Below, in pieces: positions 44,946-53,911 of a stretch of 64,000 bases of DNA. The DNA is taken from NCBI GenBank assembly GCA_018266215.1, contig JAFEAV010000018.1, forward strand, positions 1 to 64,000. The letters are read 5' to 3'. The notes under the pieces were generated by a model. The model made no database searches and was not told where the DNA came from. It saw only the letters and a list, made by a program, of their open reading frames with translations. How positions within the stretch are numbered: position 1 is the first letter of the stretch; every line of letters begins with the position of its first letter. Both the position numbers and the translations under genes were made by a program. The stretch is from Cyanobacteria bacterium SZAS LIN-3. Its GTDB lineage: Bacteria; Cyanobacteriota; Vampirovibrionia; Obscuribacterales; Obscuribacteraceae.

Positions 44946-46109
44946 CTACTGCTTATGCACTGAAATCAAAGGAGAAATGAAGCAATAGCCAAAAAGAGTA
45001 AAAAATGTCGCAAAAAACAAAAGGACAAAGGCCCTTTCAGAGGAGGAAGCGTCTTTACCAGTGAGGGTCAGCGCCACAACGGCCATCAGATCGTCGGCAG
45101 TTCCTCTAAAATCGCCAACAAGCAGCCTGCTCGTGGAACGAAAAAAATGTGTCGCGATAGCATTTTTCGAGATCTCCAGTGCCTTATCAAAATCTCCTAT
45201 GGCTCCTTTGTCATCATGCGAATAGCTTTTCACAAGGCCGCGAGACACCAGGTAGCTTGAATTGGCTGGACGCATCTTGAGAGCCAGATTGTAATCCTCA
45301 ATAGCACCCGTAAAGTCACGGAGTGCTTCTCGTTCAGCGGCTCGCTCCGCGTAAATTTGAGCAATATCCACATAATACGATTTCGCGAAAGCCGGCAGAA
45401 GAGCTATTGCCTTATCGAAATCTGCTAGAGCTTTCGTGTGTTCTCCACGTTCAGAACTCAACCTGCCTCGAAGTAAATATCCCAAGGGATATTGGCTATC
45501 TTGCCGGACTACAAAATCGAAGTCAGACCAGGCCGCATTTAAATTATCCAAATTCCTATACGCCTGTCCCCTGTAAAAATACGGCTCGACGTTGCCGCCG
45601 CTCTGGATTTGAATCACAGCGCTGTAATCAGCAATCGCAGCTTCATAGCTACCCCGGTTGAAGAAATTGGTTGCACGATCCATTCTTGCGGCAGTGAACT
45701 GCGGGTCAAGTTGGATTGCGAGACTGTCGTCGGCTATAGCTCCATCACGGTCAGTTAGCACCAACTTGAAATTAGCCCTTCGCAAATAGTCTGAGGCCGT
45801 CGGTTTCAATTTAATGAGGGCATCCAGGTCGGCGAGTGCCTGACGAGCACGTCCCGCCTGTGCGTAGGCATCTACCCGGATGTCGATAGTCGTGGGGTCA
45901 TCGGGATTGATGGCAAGCGCTTTGGTTAGAAGAATTATCGCCTCGCCGGGCTTCTGTTGCTTGAGGAGAGAAATTGCCTGCTTTCGCATGGTCTCGACAG
46001 GGACTTCCCGTCCCTTTCCCAGCTTAGTTTCTTGCAAAGACGTTTTGGCCTGCACCGACATCGGTAAAGCCAGGAATATGAAAAGCAGAAATTGCGCTAG
46101 CACCTTCAT
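44946..46109 (-). CDS. Periplasmic TPR protein with C-terminal membrane anchor
   Basis: Protein of 387 residues. The signal peptide (1-21, ending SVQA) precedes at least eight TPR-like units of the form A.AD...AI.LDP, for example LVLTDRDGAIADDSLAIQLD and FTGAIEDYNLALKMRP. A C-terminal membrane helix (about 362-380) follows. The architecture matches the downstream neighbour, which suggests tandem duplication and divergence. It is a probable scaffold on the periplasmic face of the inner membrane. Partner unknown. Confidence 0.83.
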   Translation of the reverse strand: MKVLAQFLLFIFLALPMSVQAKTSLQETKLGKGREVPVETMRKQAISLLKQQKPGEAIILLTKALAINPDDPTTIDIRVDAYAQAGRARQALADLDALIKLKPTASDYLRRANFKLVLTDRDGAIADDSLAIQLDPQFTAARMDRATNFFNRGSYEAAIADYSAVIQIQSGGNVEPYFYRGQAYRNLDNLNAAWSDFDFVVRQDSQYPLGYLLRGRLSSERGEHTKALADFDKAIALLPAFAKSYYVDIAQIYAERAAEREALRDFTGAIEDYNLALKMRPANSSYLVSRGLVKSYSHDDKGAIGDFDKALEISKNAIATHFFRSTSRLLVGDFRGTADDLMAVVALTLTGKDASSSERAFVLLFFATFFTLFGYCFISPLISVHKQ

Positions 46110-46170
46110 GATTTCACTTTACCCCCTGAACGCAAGGTCCGGGAAGGGTAATTTCCGCAAAATCCGATAC

Positions 46171-46896
46171 TCACTGAAGAGTTATAAAGGACTTCGCCAT
46201 GTAGCATTTACCGCCCTTAAACCCAAGGTAGACTCCCGAGCCGAACTTGACCTCGTAAGTCAGGATAAAATCCGCGTCCTTCAATTCCTGCCAACCAATA
46301 GTAGGAAGACGCAGTTCTCGACTCATCGGCTGACCAGCAAAGGCCACAATCTCCGCCTCGGTTTTTCCGGGAGCAAATTTTTCAATTCGCTCAGTCCACC
46401 ACCTGGTAAATGCTGAATGGCGCTCCTTGTAAAAGACTTCTGCCCGTACACAGGTGTGCTCGCGAAAAACGGCAAGAACATTGACATGCAAGTATCCGAA
46501 GTTATAAATCCAGTTTTCTTCGCCAGCCGTTGAATCGGGCCAGCATTCAATCTGCCCGCATGTAATTTCGGGCTTGCCAATCAGGTTCTCGACCTGATGC
46601 TCGGTCATACCCGGCAGTATTTTGCAAAGATGCTCGCAAACTTTCAGCTCACCTTGATAAATATCGTCAGAGCAATACTTTTCCCACCAGACAGTCCCGT
46701 ATATGTCATTCAGCTTCTTGTAGACGGAAGGATCCAGAGAGTCCACATCAAGATCGGCGGCCTTTGAAAATTTCAATATCGGGTGAAACTTAGCTGCAGG
46801 AGTATGTGTTGCTACTGGTGTTTGAGCCAACGCCGGGCAACAAAAGCACACCGCTGCAAGACTCAGCAGTACGAACACCCTTATAGGCATTAGCAT
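46171..46896 (-). CDS. Exported protein with two BamE/SmpA-like motifs
   Basis: Unrecognised 241-residue secreted protein with signal peptide to about residue 24 (PALAQ). Two segments follow the small-lipoprotein BamE/SmpA pattern G.T..ev...G.P: LPGMTEHQVENLIGKPE (94-110) and APGKTEAEIVAFAGQP (175-190). Each is followed by beta-strand-rich sequence. Paired cysteines (75, 87, 91, 113, 118) may form disulfides. The duplication of the motif within one chain is unusual. Periplasmic; function unknown. Confidence 0.68.
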   Translation of the reverse strand: MLMPIRVFVLLSLAAVCFCCPALAQTPVATHTPAAKFHPILKFSKAADLDVDSLDPSVYKKLNDIYGTVWWEKYCSDDIYQGELKVCEHLCKILPGMTEHQVENLIGKPEITCGQIECWPDSTAGEENWIYNFGYLHVNVLAVFREHTCVRAEVFYKERHSAFTRWWTERIEKFAPGKTEAEIVAFAGQPMSRELRLPTIGWQELKDADFILTYEVKFGSGVYLGFKGGKCYMAKSFITLQ

Positions 46897-46909
46897 CGAG
46901 AAACGCTAT

Positions 46910-47515
46910 TTACTGTGCCGGAGCCGCACCGCCATCGGGGGCTGCGGCATCGCCTGTGGCCGCCGGGGCGACCGACACGTTATAAGTCCAGTTCTGATGT
47001 TTCTTGGGGTCTTTGGTGTTATTGAAGACAAGAGAGGTTATCTCGGCTTTCGCCATGTAGTCCTTGATCGGGTCAACGATGCCCTTGTGCTGTTCGGGAT
47101 CGTTTAGCGGTGCGTCCACTGTCACTTCAATCGATCCGGGGCTGAGCTTATCCACATCGGCACCGGCGCGCTGCCATTTGACAGTGCCGGCCACCCCGGC
47201 GGTGGTGAAGCCCTCATTCAATTTGGTGTCGATCAAAGTCCGTGCTTCTTGGAAAGTCATTTTGGCAATCGGGTCTTCCTTGACCGGACCGCGGGTAAGA
47301 AGTTGACCGACCCAGCTTTGCTGACCCATGAAGACCAGACCTGCCACCAGCACGATTGTCACTAGAACAAACGGCATCGGGTTTGTCTTGGGCCTTTTCA
47401 TTTCGTCGCCAAGCAGCTTGCTGTAACCCCTGGTCACCTTTTGAGGCGCACCGCAAGCCGGGCAGGTAGGCTCATAGCCGTGGAGAGGTACTTTGCAGGC
47501 AGGACAATCGTGCAT
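46910..47515 (-). CDS. Zinc-ribbon membrane protein
   Basis: Protein of 201 residues from ATG 47515 (a TTG 24 bp earlier is less likely). Cysteines 4, 7, 18 and 21 (CPAC...CPAC) form a zinc ribbon at the cytoplasmic N-terminus. One membrane helix lies near 48-66 and a periplasmic domain of about 120 residues follows, ending in an Ala/Gly/Pro-rich tail. The domain is unrecognised. It sits between the rhomboid and BamE-like genes on the same strand. Confidence 0.75.
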   Translation of the reverse strand: MHDCPACKVPLHGYEPTCPACGAPQKVTRGYSKLLGDEMKRPKTNPMPFVLVTIVLVAGLVFMGQQSWVGQLLTRGPVKEDPIAKMTFQEARTLIDTKLNEGFTTAGVAGTVKWQRAGADVDKLSPGSIEVTVDAPLNDPEQHKGIVDPIKDYMAKAEITSLVFNNTKDPKKHQNWTYNVSVAPAATGDAAAPDGGAAPAQ

Positions 47516-47576
47516 AACGTTCTCGGTTAGGGGAAACAATCAACGACTAATCTATCATCTCGGGCGCCTGTTTGAG

Positions 47577-49211
47577 TTAGCCTTCGACAAATCTCTGGGT
47601 GCCGTCGACCTTCTTGACCGAAGGTGTGCGAATAGAGGTCACCATGCCCAGGGCAAAGCCTGAGATCAGCCCACCGAGATGAGCAAAGGCGGCGATATGT
47701 TTATCAAACTGGTCGAGCACCACCTGCGACAGCGCAATCGCCAGCATGAAATACAAATAGCGCTTGCGCAGGTCCGCCGGCAAGACGTCCTTGAGTTTAT
47801 AGATGCCGGCACCGACAGCGCCAAAGATGGCCAGGATGGCGCCGGAAGCGCCGACGGCTATGAGCCCCGGACTGAGCAGGAGGTGGGCGATGCCGCTGAG
47901 AATGCCGCCGACAAAATAAATAGCCAGGAAGCGCACCGAACCAAATACATTTTCAGCTATGCGGCCGAAAAATTGCAGGCCAAGCAAATTGACGCAGATG
48001 TGGATGATGCCGCCATGTAGAAACAAATAAGTAACCAGGCGCCAGTACTGGTTTTTGGTCAGCGTATCATCGGTTAGCGCGCCAAAGGTAAACATGTCGT
48101 AGGAGAAACGCGCACCAAAGGGCTGGAAATATTTATTCGACAGGAGAAAGGCGATTATGGTGGCGGCGATTAATCCATTTACAAGGATGGAGCTGCGTCT
48201 GGGCGACAGTATCTCCTGGATGAAAGCGCCGCGGGTAAAGAGTTTCCAGATGTCGTCGACTTCTTTGCGGCACTGATCGATACTGAACTCATCGGCGGGC
48301 ACCACTTCGTCGAGTTTGGCGATGGCTGTTTCCAGTCGCTTGCGCAGAAGCGGCACGTCGGTCAGATCCATGGCCTGATTGAAGCTTTCGCGGGCCTGGG
48401 CAAGCTCGCCTTCCTTGGCCAGACAGCGGCCAAACCAGTAGAGCGAGAGCGAGTACGGCAGGTCTTTATTCGTTTCACCAATGATGTTCAACAGTTTGGC
48501 TACCGGTCCGCGCGCACCACATAGAGCAAAGAAAGGCAGGAGCGAAAGCGCAAGACTATCGAGGGGATTGATCGACTCTTCAAATTTTGCCTGCTTCAAA
48601 CATTCGGCCGACTTAGCGTACTGACCCAGCTCTATGTAAGCGCGTGAGGCCATAAAATACAGGGCCGGCGATACTTTGTGAGCGCCGAATCTGAGCTTTT
48701 CAAACTCGTCCACCACACCCTGCCAGTGCCACAAAAGTGCCTGGCCGTAAAGGCGATACTGCACCGGTACATCTTTGAGTTGCTTGGGCAGGCTGGGATA
48801 ATTTTGCCAGCGCTCAAGGATCTGGTCACCCATTGCTTTTTTGTCCGAAGCATAAGCAACATAGGCTTCGGTCATGTCGCGCCAGAATTTACCGGGGGCG
48901 CCCCAGAAGAGATAGGGCAGGAGGCGGCCGTAGCGCAGCATGGCGACGGTATTCATACTCGTCATCGCCCGGCGGGACTGGCGGAAGACGTACCAGGCGG
49001 GGATGTGGAAAATGATAAAGAGAAACCAGCCGAGGCCCTGGCCTATAAGTGGTTGTTTGAGCAGCGTACCGCCTACCACCACCGCCAGTGTCACCAGCGA
49101 CTGACCCAGCATCAGGTAGCCCCATCGAATAGGCTGCATCATGCGCACCGCAACGGAGATCACAACAAGCAAGAGCAGGATGAAGAGACTGAAATTATTT
49201 GGGTCGGTCAT
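47577..49211 (-). CDS. Rhomboid-family protease with N-terminal TPR-like region
   Basis: Intramembrane serine protease of 544 residues. An N-terminal membrane part (helices about 7-25 and 35-75) is followed by a soluble helical region with TPR-like units (about 190-310), then the rhomboid core. The catalytic dyad is Ser456 in GASG and His511 in AHLGG. The HGGIIHICVN motif (oxyanion histidine and asparagine) is present near 398-407. Its start overlaps the stop of the NanE-like gene by 4 bp (ATGA). Typical substrates are single-pass membrane proteins; none is known here. Confidence 0.9.
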   Translation of the reverse strand: MTDPNNFSLFILLLLVVISVAVRMMQPIRWGYLMLGQSLVTLAVVVGGTLLKQPLIGQGLGWFLFIIFHIPAWYVFRQSRRAMTSMNTVAMLRYGRLLPYLFWGAPGKFWRDMTEAYVAYASDKKAMGDQILERWQNYPSLPKQLKDVPVQYRLYGQALLWHWQGVVDEFEKLRFGAHKVSPALYFMASRAYIELGQYAKSAECLKQAKFEESINPLDSLALSLLPFFALCGARGPVAKLLNIIGETNKDLPYSLSLYWFGRCLAKEGELAQARESFNQAMDLTDVPLLRKRLETAIAKLDEVVPADEFSIDQCRKEVDDIWKLFTRGAFIQEILSPRRSSILVNGLIAATIIAFLLSNKYFQPFGARFSYDMFTFGALTDDTLTKNQYWRLVTYLFLHGGIIHICVNLLGLQFFGRIAENVFGSVRFLAIYFVGGILSGIAHLLLSPGLIAVGASGAILAIFGAVGAGIYKLKDVLPADLRKRYLYFMLAIALSQVVLDQFDKHIAAFAHLGGLISGFALGMVTSIRTPSVKKVDGTQRFVEG

Positions 49212-49984
49212 CTGTTAACCGGCTGGAATGCTGTGCGTCGCACGCGTCTCGATGGTATGGCTTTGACGAATCGCTCGGTTATGAGCTGCGGCCGGGTGAT
49301 GGCGCTGCCCACTACAACGGCATGGGCGCCAAGCTCAAAGGCCCGGGTCAACTCTTCCGGATGCCAGACGCGGCCTTCCAGAATGATCGGTCCTTTTATA
49401 TGAGCAATAAATTCTTTCAGGAGATCCAGACCGGGCCCGGCTTCCTTGGGCAGGGCAGTCTCGGCGGTGTATCCATACAAAGTGGTGGAGATAATATCGG
49501 CTCCCGCCTCATGAGCGGCCAGCCCTTCGCCGAAGGTGGCGCAGTCGGCCCAGACCGCTTTGTTCAGTTCACTGTGGATGCGCTCGATAGTTTCCTTGAG
49601 GGTCATACCATCGCTGCGCTTGCGCCCTGTGGCATCAAGGGCGATGATATCGGCACCGGCTTCGGCCAGACTTTTTGCGTCGGCAAAACTGGCGGTGATG
49701 TAGACCGAGGTCAGCTTCTCCTCGGGTGAAATTTCACTTTTGGTCAGTCCCACTATCGGGACATTGCCTTCATAGATACTGTCCAGGCTGCGGCGCACGT
49801 GGGCGATGTTTTCCACACCCTCCAGTCGCAGGCCCCGGGCACCACCATTGATGCCCGAGAGCGACAGGGCCAAAATATGATCCGGATGACAGAGCGGCTC
49901 GCCCTTGCTCGCCTGACAGGAGACGATCATGGCACCGTCAATGGAGTCAATCACATCTTTTATTGAGTTGGCAGACGATGTCAT
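49208..49984 (-). CDS. nanE: Putative N-acetylmannosamine-6-phosphate 2-epimerase
   Basis: TIM-barrel enzyme of 258 residues resembling NanE, which converts ManNAc-6-P to GlcNAc-6-P. Family motifs are VSCQASKGEPL (21-31), ALDATGRKR and GRVWHPEEL, with a C-terminal VVVGSAITRP. It overlaps the rhomboid gene by 4 bp and follows the aldehyde dehydrogenase by 15 bp. No sialic acid lyase, kinase or transporter is nearby, so a different physiological role, such as amino-sugar salvage, is possible. Confidence 0.8.
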   Translation of the reverse strand: MTSSANSIKDVIDSIDGAMIVSCQASKGEPLCHPDHILALSLSGINGGARGLRLEGVENIAHVRRSLDSIYEGNVPIVGLTKSEISPEEKLTSVYITASFADAKSLAEAGADIIALDATGRKRSDGMTLKETIERIHSELNKAVWADCATFGEGLAAHEAGADIISTTLYGYTAETALPKEAGPGLDLLKEFIAHIKGPIILEGRVWHPEELTRAFELGAHAVVVGSAITRPQLITERFVKAIPSRRVRRTAFQPVNR

Positions 49985-49999
49985 TCTAAATTCGGGATT

Positions 50000-51445
50000 C
50001 TATACTTTGGGATCCAGGTTGAGACAGATAAACTTCGGCTGAGTCATCTCAGTCAAAGCGTAGCGCACGCCTTCCAGACCCAGTCCGGACTCCTTGCGGC
50101 CGCCGTAGGGCATATGGTCGGCGCGGAAGGTGGGAGCGTCGTTAACGATCACACCACCGGCGTCGATGCCGCGGGCAAGCTTGAAGGCAACATCTACGTT
50201 GGATGTAAACACACCGGCCTGCAGACCATAAACAGAATCGTTCATGGCGGCGATGGCATCATCCACGGTGTCGTATTTCATCACGGCCACGACCGGTCCG
50301 AATACTTCCTGGCAGACAACCGACATCTTGGGCACGGTCTCGGTCAAGATGATGGGGGCGACGATATTCTTGCCCGAGCTCTTGCCGCCCGACTCAAGTT
50401 TAGCGCCGGCCTTAACGGCTTCATCCACCATGCTCAAGGTCTTATCGACCGAGCCCTGATCGATGAGCGGACCGACATCGGTGTCATCTTTGAGGGGATC
50501 GCCGACTTTGAGTGCTCCGACCAGCTCTTTGAAGCGGGCCATAAATTTGTCGTAGATTTTGTTCTGTACATATATACGTTGCACCGAAATGCAAACCTGA
50601 CCGGCGTGGGCATAGCCGCCACGGCAGGAGGCTCTGGCGGCGGCTTCCAGGTCCGCGTCGTCGTGCACAACGATACCGGCATTGCCGCCCAGTTCAAGAA
50701 TGACACGCACGCCGGGCCAGACTTCGCCGCGCAGGCGCCATCCGACTTCCTGGGAGCCGGTGAAGGTCAAAACGGCAATGCGCTTATCGCGCACCAGGGC
50801 ATTGCCCTTGGTGCCGCGGCAGGGGGTAAGTATCAGCGCGCCGTCGGGCAGTCCGGCCTGTTTCATCAGCTCGGCTAGCTTGAAGCTGGAGACCGGCGTA
50901 TTGGATGAGGGCTTGAGGACGACTGTGTTACCACCGGCGATGGCAGGGGCGAGTTTGTGAGCGACAAGATTGAGGGGGAAATTAAATGGTGTCACCGCCG
51001 CCACCACACCGACGGGCTCGCGCATGATGATGCCGACCCGGGACTCGTTGCCGGCCAGAGTGTCCATCTGCAGCTGCTCACCATCAAGGCGCAGGGCTTC
51101 GCGGGAGGCGATGGCAAAGGTATTGGCGGCGCGGCTGACTTCGATGCGGGCATCTTTAATAGGTTTGCCGCCTTCCAGGGCGATGGTCTGAGCCAGGTCC
51201 TCAAGATTGGCCTTGATTAGCTCCGAAGTCTTGGCCAGGATTTCCGACCGCTTGTAGGCGGGCATGACCTTCATGACCTTTTCAAAAGTTTCCTTGGACA
51301 GCGCCAGGGCGGCATCGATGGCCTTCTCATCGGCCTGGCCGACCGAGGCGACGATTTCGCCGGAATAGGGACTTTTTACATCGACAAACTCGGTTGTGGG
51401 GCAACCCTTTATCGATAGCGGATACTTGACAATCTCTTGCAACAT
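50000..51445 (-). CDS. Aldehyde dehydrogenase (NAD(P)+-dependent)
   Basis: Oxidises an aldehyde to the acid, 481 residues from ATG 51445. An upstream TTG at 51499 would add 18 residues. Catalytic Cys lies in HAGQVCISVQR and the general base Glu in LELGGNAG. Coenzyme contacts are in VTPFNFPLNLV and FTGSQEVG. It is closest in pattern to the non-phosphorylating glyceraldehyde-3-phosphate/lactaldehyde dehydrogenase group. The substrate is unproven. It heads the aldehyde dehydrogenase-NanE-rhomboid run. Confidence 0.9.
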   Translation of the reverse strand: MLQEIVKYPLSIKGCPTTEFVDVKSPYSGEIVASVGQADEKAIDAALALSKETFEKVMKVMPAYKRSEILAKTSELIKANLEDLAQTIALEGGKPIKDARIEVSRAANTFAIASREALRLDGEQLQMDTLAGNESRVGIIMREPVGVVAAVTPFNFPLNLVAHKLAPAIAGGNTVVLKPSSNTPVSSFKLAELMKQAGLPDGALILTPCRGTKGNALVRDKRIAVLTFTGSQEVGWRLRGEVWPGVRVILELGGNAGIVVHDDADLEAAARASCRGGYAHAGQVCISVQRIYVQNKIYDKFMARFKELVGALKVGDPLKDDTDVGPLIDQGSVDKTLSMVDEAVKAGAKLESGGKSSGKNIVAPIILTETVPKMSVVCQEVFGPVVAVMKYDTVDDAIAAMNDSVYGLQAGVFTSNVDVAFKLARGIDAGGVIVNDAPTFRADHMPYGGRKESGLGLEGVRYALTEMTQPKFICLNLDPKV

Positions 51446-51678
51446 TTTTTCGCTCGCGGCTAGATTAGACGGAATTAGTTTTAGCAACCTCGTTAACAAC
51501 CCAGCGGATTGGCGTTTTCGGCCTTCGATTAAAAAGGATAAAAAGGCGATATCCGACAGGGCTGCCCAGGCCGAGACATAGCTCGGTTTGCCCGATTCGC
51601 CAAATTATATCTAATTTTCGGGCCAATAATTCGCCCCGCCCACGAGCGGCCCACGCAACAAATCGATATATTGTTTCT

Positions 51679-53073
51679 ATGCGCTTAAGGGATGTTCAGA
51701 CTTCTTGGCCGCACGTGGTTTTCAATGGTAGTATTGCCAGTCTGGAATGTCCCAAAGTGATGTCCCAATGGCGCCCCCAATATAGGCAAAACTCTTTGAA
51801 TTTCACTTCTAAGAAAGTTAGTGCCCGCCTCAGTAGCCACAGTGCCGTACGGGCTCTGGTACTGATACCGGGGACGGTGATAGCTCTGACTCTGAGCTTA
51901 ACCAGTGGAACAGGTTTTCAGGCTTTAGCGGCGGACGTAAATGTTGCCGGTCTGTCCCACGCTTCCACGTCGGTTTCAGCGGTTGAACAATCATCAGCGA
52001 TAGAGTCCAAGAAACGTCTTTTACAACAAGAAAAACAAAAACTCGAGCGCGAAAAGCACGAGTATCACAAAAAAGCGGCTCAGCTGAAGAAGAAGGAAGA
52101 CCAGGCCTACAAGGTGCTGCACGTCATCCAACAGCAGCTCAACGCCACCAACGGTCAGCTGACCGATACAAAGCATCAAGTCGATCATACGGCCCATAAA
52201 ATTGAAGAAACCGCGGCCACACTAAATACGGTGCAGACCAAAGAACTTTCTTTAAAAGAATGTGCCTCCAAACGGCTGCGTGAAATATATGAAGGCAACC
52301 GCCTGAGCTTTGTGGAAATGCTCTTCCAGGTAGATAATCTGCAGTCGCTGCTCGACCGCATGTACTACCAGGAGCGCGTCGCCGAGCAGGACAAAAAACT
52401 CATAGACGAACTGCGTCAGAGAGAAGCCCTGCTTGCCCATCACAAAGACGAACTGGGCCAGAAGAAAAATGTTCTGGCGGAAATGGTTTCGCAAATCGCT
52501 CAAAAAGCCATGGAAATCGCCAAGGCCAAGAGCAGCCAGCAGGAAACCGCTGAAAAATTACGCAGCCAGCGCGCCTTCTACGAACAGGCTGAGCGTGAAC
52601 TGGCTCAGGAATCGCGCCGCCTGGAAAACCAGATTTTCGTGATGGAAAGCGCCAACCACAAACGTGGCGGTCCCATCTCGGTCGGTTCCGGCTCGATGTG
52701 TATGCCGCTGCGCGCTCCCGTTACTTCACCATTTGGCTGGCGCAACCACCCGATCTTCGGCGTACGCAAATTCCACACCGGGGTCGATCTGGCCGGTCCT
52801 AACCGTTCGGCTATTCGCGCGGCGGACGGCGGCAACGTGCTCTTCACCGGCTATTACGGCGGCTACGGCAAAGTGGTCATTATCAGCCACGGCAACGGCA
52901 TGGCTACGCTGTATGCGCACCTTTCGCGGGCCAACGTCAGCGTAGGCGACAACGTCACCAAGGGTGATATCATCGCCTACGAAGGTACAACTGGGTTCTC
53001 GACTGGACCGCACTTACACTTTGAAGTGCGCGTCAACGGCAAGCCCAATAATCCGCTTAATTACGTTCGCTAA
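51679..53073 (+). CDS. Exported M23 peptidoglycan endopeptidase with coiled coil
   Basis: Cell-wall hydrolase or hydrolase activator of 464 residues. A hydrophobic signal-like segment (about 58-82) follows a long N-terminus, so an in-frame ATG at 51760 may be the true start. Coiled coil spans about 105-325, typical of EnvC/PcsB-type proteins. The M23 (LytM) domain has the zinc motifs FHTGVDLA and GPHLHFEVRV. Both zinc-site motifs are present, so activity is likely. It probably acts on septal peptidoglycan. Confidence 0.9.
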   Translation: MRLRDVQTSWPHVVFNGSIASLECPKVMSQWRPQYRQNSLNFTSKKVSARLSSHSAVRALVLIPGTVIALTLSLTSGTGFQALAADVNVAGLSHASTSVSAVEQSSAIESKKRLLQQEKQKLEREKHEYHKKAAQLKKKEDQAYKVLHVIQQQLNATNGQLTDTKHQVDHTAHKIEETAATLNTVQTKELSLKECASKRLREIYEGNRLSFVEMLFQVDNLQSLLDRMYYQERVAEQDKKLIDELRQREALLAHHKDELGQKKNVLAEMVSQIAQKAMEIAKAKSSQQETAEKLRSQRAFYEQAERELAQESRRLENQIFVMESANHKRGGPISVGSGSMCMPLRAPVTSPFGWRNHPIFGVRKFHTGVDLAGPNRSAIRAADGGNVLFTGYYGGYGKVVIISHGNGMATLYAHLSRANVSVGDNVTKGDIIAYEGTTGFSTGPHLHFEVRVNGKPNNPLNYVR

Positions 53074-53088
53074 CCAACCTTCCATTCA

Positions 53089-53418
53089 TTACCAGAAAAA
53101 ATGGTGGTGATGATGGTGATGGTGCTTATCAACGATTACGGTTTTTTGTTCAATAACCGGCGCACTCTCGGTTGTCGTCGTCCGTTGAACGGTTGTCGAT
53201 GCTGATGGTGTCTCGATTACGGCGGTACCACCAAATCCATCGCGTACCAGCACGGCGGAATCAGGTTGAGCAGTTGTCGTCGTTGTGGTCGTGGTCTGGG
53301 CGGTTGAAGGCTGTACATACTCTCTGGTTACGACTCTGTCGTGATCGGCAAAAGCGGCATTAGTAGATACGAGCAATCCGCCGGCGATAAACATCGCTGC
53401 GAAAATTTTCTTGTTCAT
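53089..53418 (-). CDS. Exported Thr-rich protein ending in eight histidines
   Basis: Unrecognised 109-residue protein. A Sec signal peptide (1 to about 25, cleavage near FADH) leads to a Thr/Gln/Ser-rich region with an eight-Thr run (42-49) and another at 78-83. It ends in DK plus eight histidines (99-106) and FFW. The aromatic C-terminal residue recalls outer-membrane insertion signals, but no barrel is evident. The histidine tail would bind Ni, Zn, Cu or heme. Its stop lies 15 bp from the stop of the convergent M23 gene. Confidence 0.75.
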   Translation of the reverse strand: MNKKIFAAMFIAGGLLVSTNAAFADHDRVVTREYVQPSTAQTTTTTTTTAQPDSAVLVRDGFGGTAVIETPSASTTVQRTTTTESAPVIEQKTVIVDKHHHHHHHHFFW

Positions 53419-53504
53419 GATTTTTCTCCTCAGTCAGGCTGATACCTGAGTCGACGGGAGCAAGTGCCTATTGTTTCCGCAAAACCGGCTCCAGTTCTGC
53501 ATTT

Positions 53505-53536
53505 CCTGTGGTGCCTAGACCACAGATAACCACAGG
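53505..53536 (+). repeat. Triple CCACAG repeat and inverted repeat
   Basis: CCTGTGGT (53505-53512) is the exact inverse of ACCACAGG (53529-53536). Between them ACCACAG recurs at 53519-53525, so two direct copies are spaced 10 bp apart (one helical turn). It lies in the divergent gap between the His-tail and Ala-Pro genes and looks like an operator, though no regulator is identified. Confidence 0.45.
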
Positions 53537-53601
53537 CGGAACCAAGATTGTTAGTCTGCGTCGTTGCAGAAGACTAGCAAAACTAAGTTTGGAGAAAACA
53601 G

Positions 53602-53880
53602 ATGACTACTATTGTAGAAAAAACAGATTCGGGAAATTCAGCTATGGGACTCGTCCTTGGCGTGCTACTGACAGTAGCTCTTGTGGTCGGCGGCGTGTAT
53701 CTATATAACAACGGCTCGCTCTCCCACACCGATGTGCACACCACAAACGTTTTCCCAGCTACCACTGAACCTGCGCCCGCTCCGAGCATCAATATAACTA
53801 CGCCCGCAGCTCCCGCAGCACCAGCAGCACCAGCAGCACCAGCCGCGCCCGCAGCTCCGGCAGCAGAACCCAATCAATAA
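53602..53880 (+). CDS. Small membrane protein with Ala-Ala-Pro repeats
   Basis: Unrecognised 92-residue protein. ATG 53602 is preceded by GGAGAAAAC. A short cytoplasmic N-terminus precedes one helix (about 15-35), then a Thr/Pro linker and a repeated AAP tail (about 68-87). The tail would lie outside the cytoplasm and is elongated and flexible, as in wall-spanning linkers. A hairpin-forming TAGTCTGC...GCAGAAGACTA stretch precedes the ribosome site. Function unknown. Confidence 0.72.
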   Translation: MTTIVEKTDSGNSAMGLVLGVLLTVALVVGGVYLYNNGSLSHTDVHTTNVFPATTEPAPAPSINITTPAAPAAPAAPAAPAAPAAPAAEPNQ

Positions 53881-53911
53881 TCACCGCAAATAACTGACGC
53901 TATGCCCGGAT

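Noticed and set aside
53098..53125. CAT/CAC-type repeat considered as a regulatory or vector element
   Set aside because: It is the in-frame histidine tail of a gene with a signal peptide and normal context.
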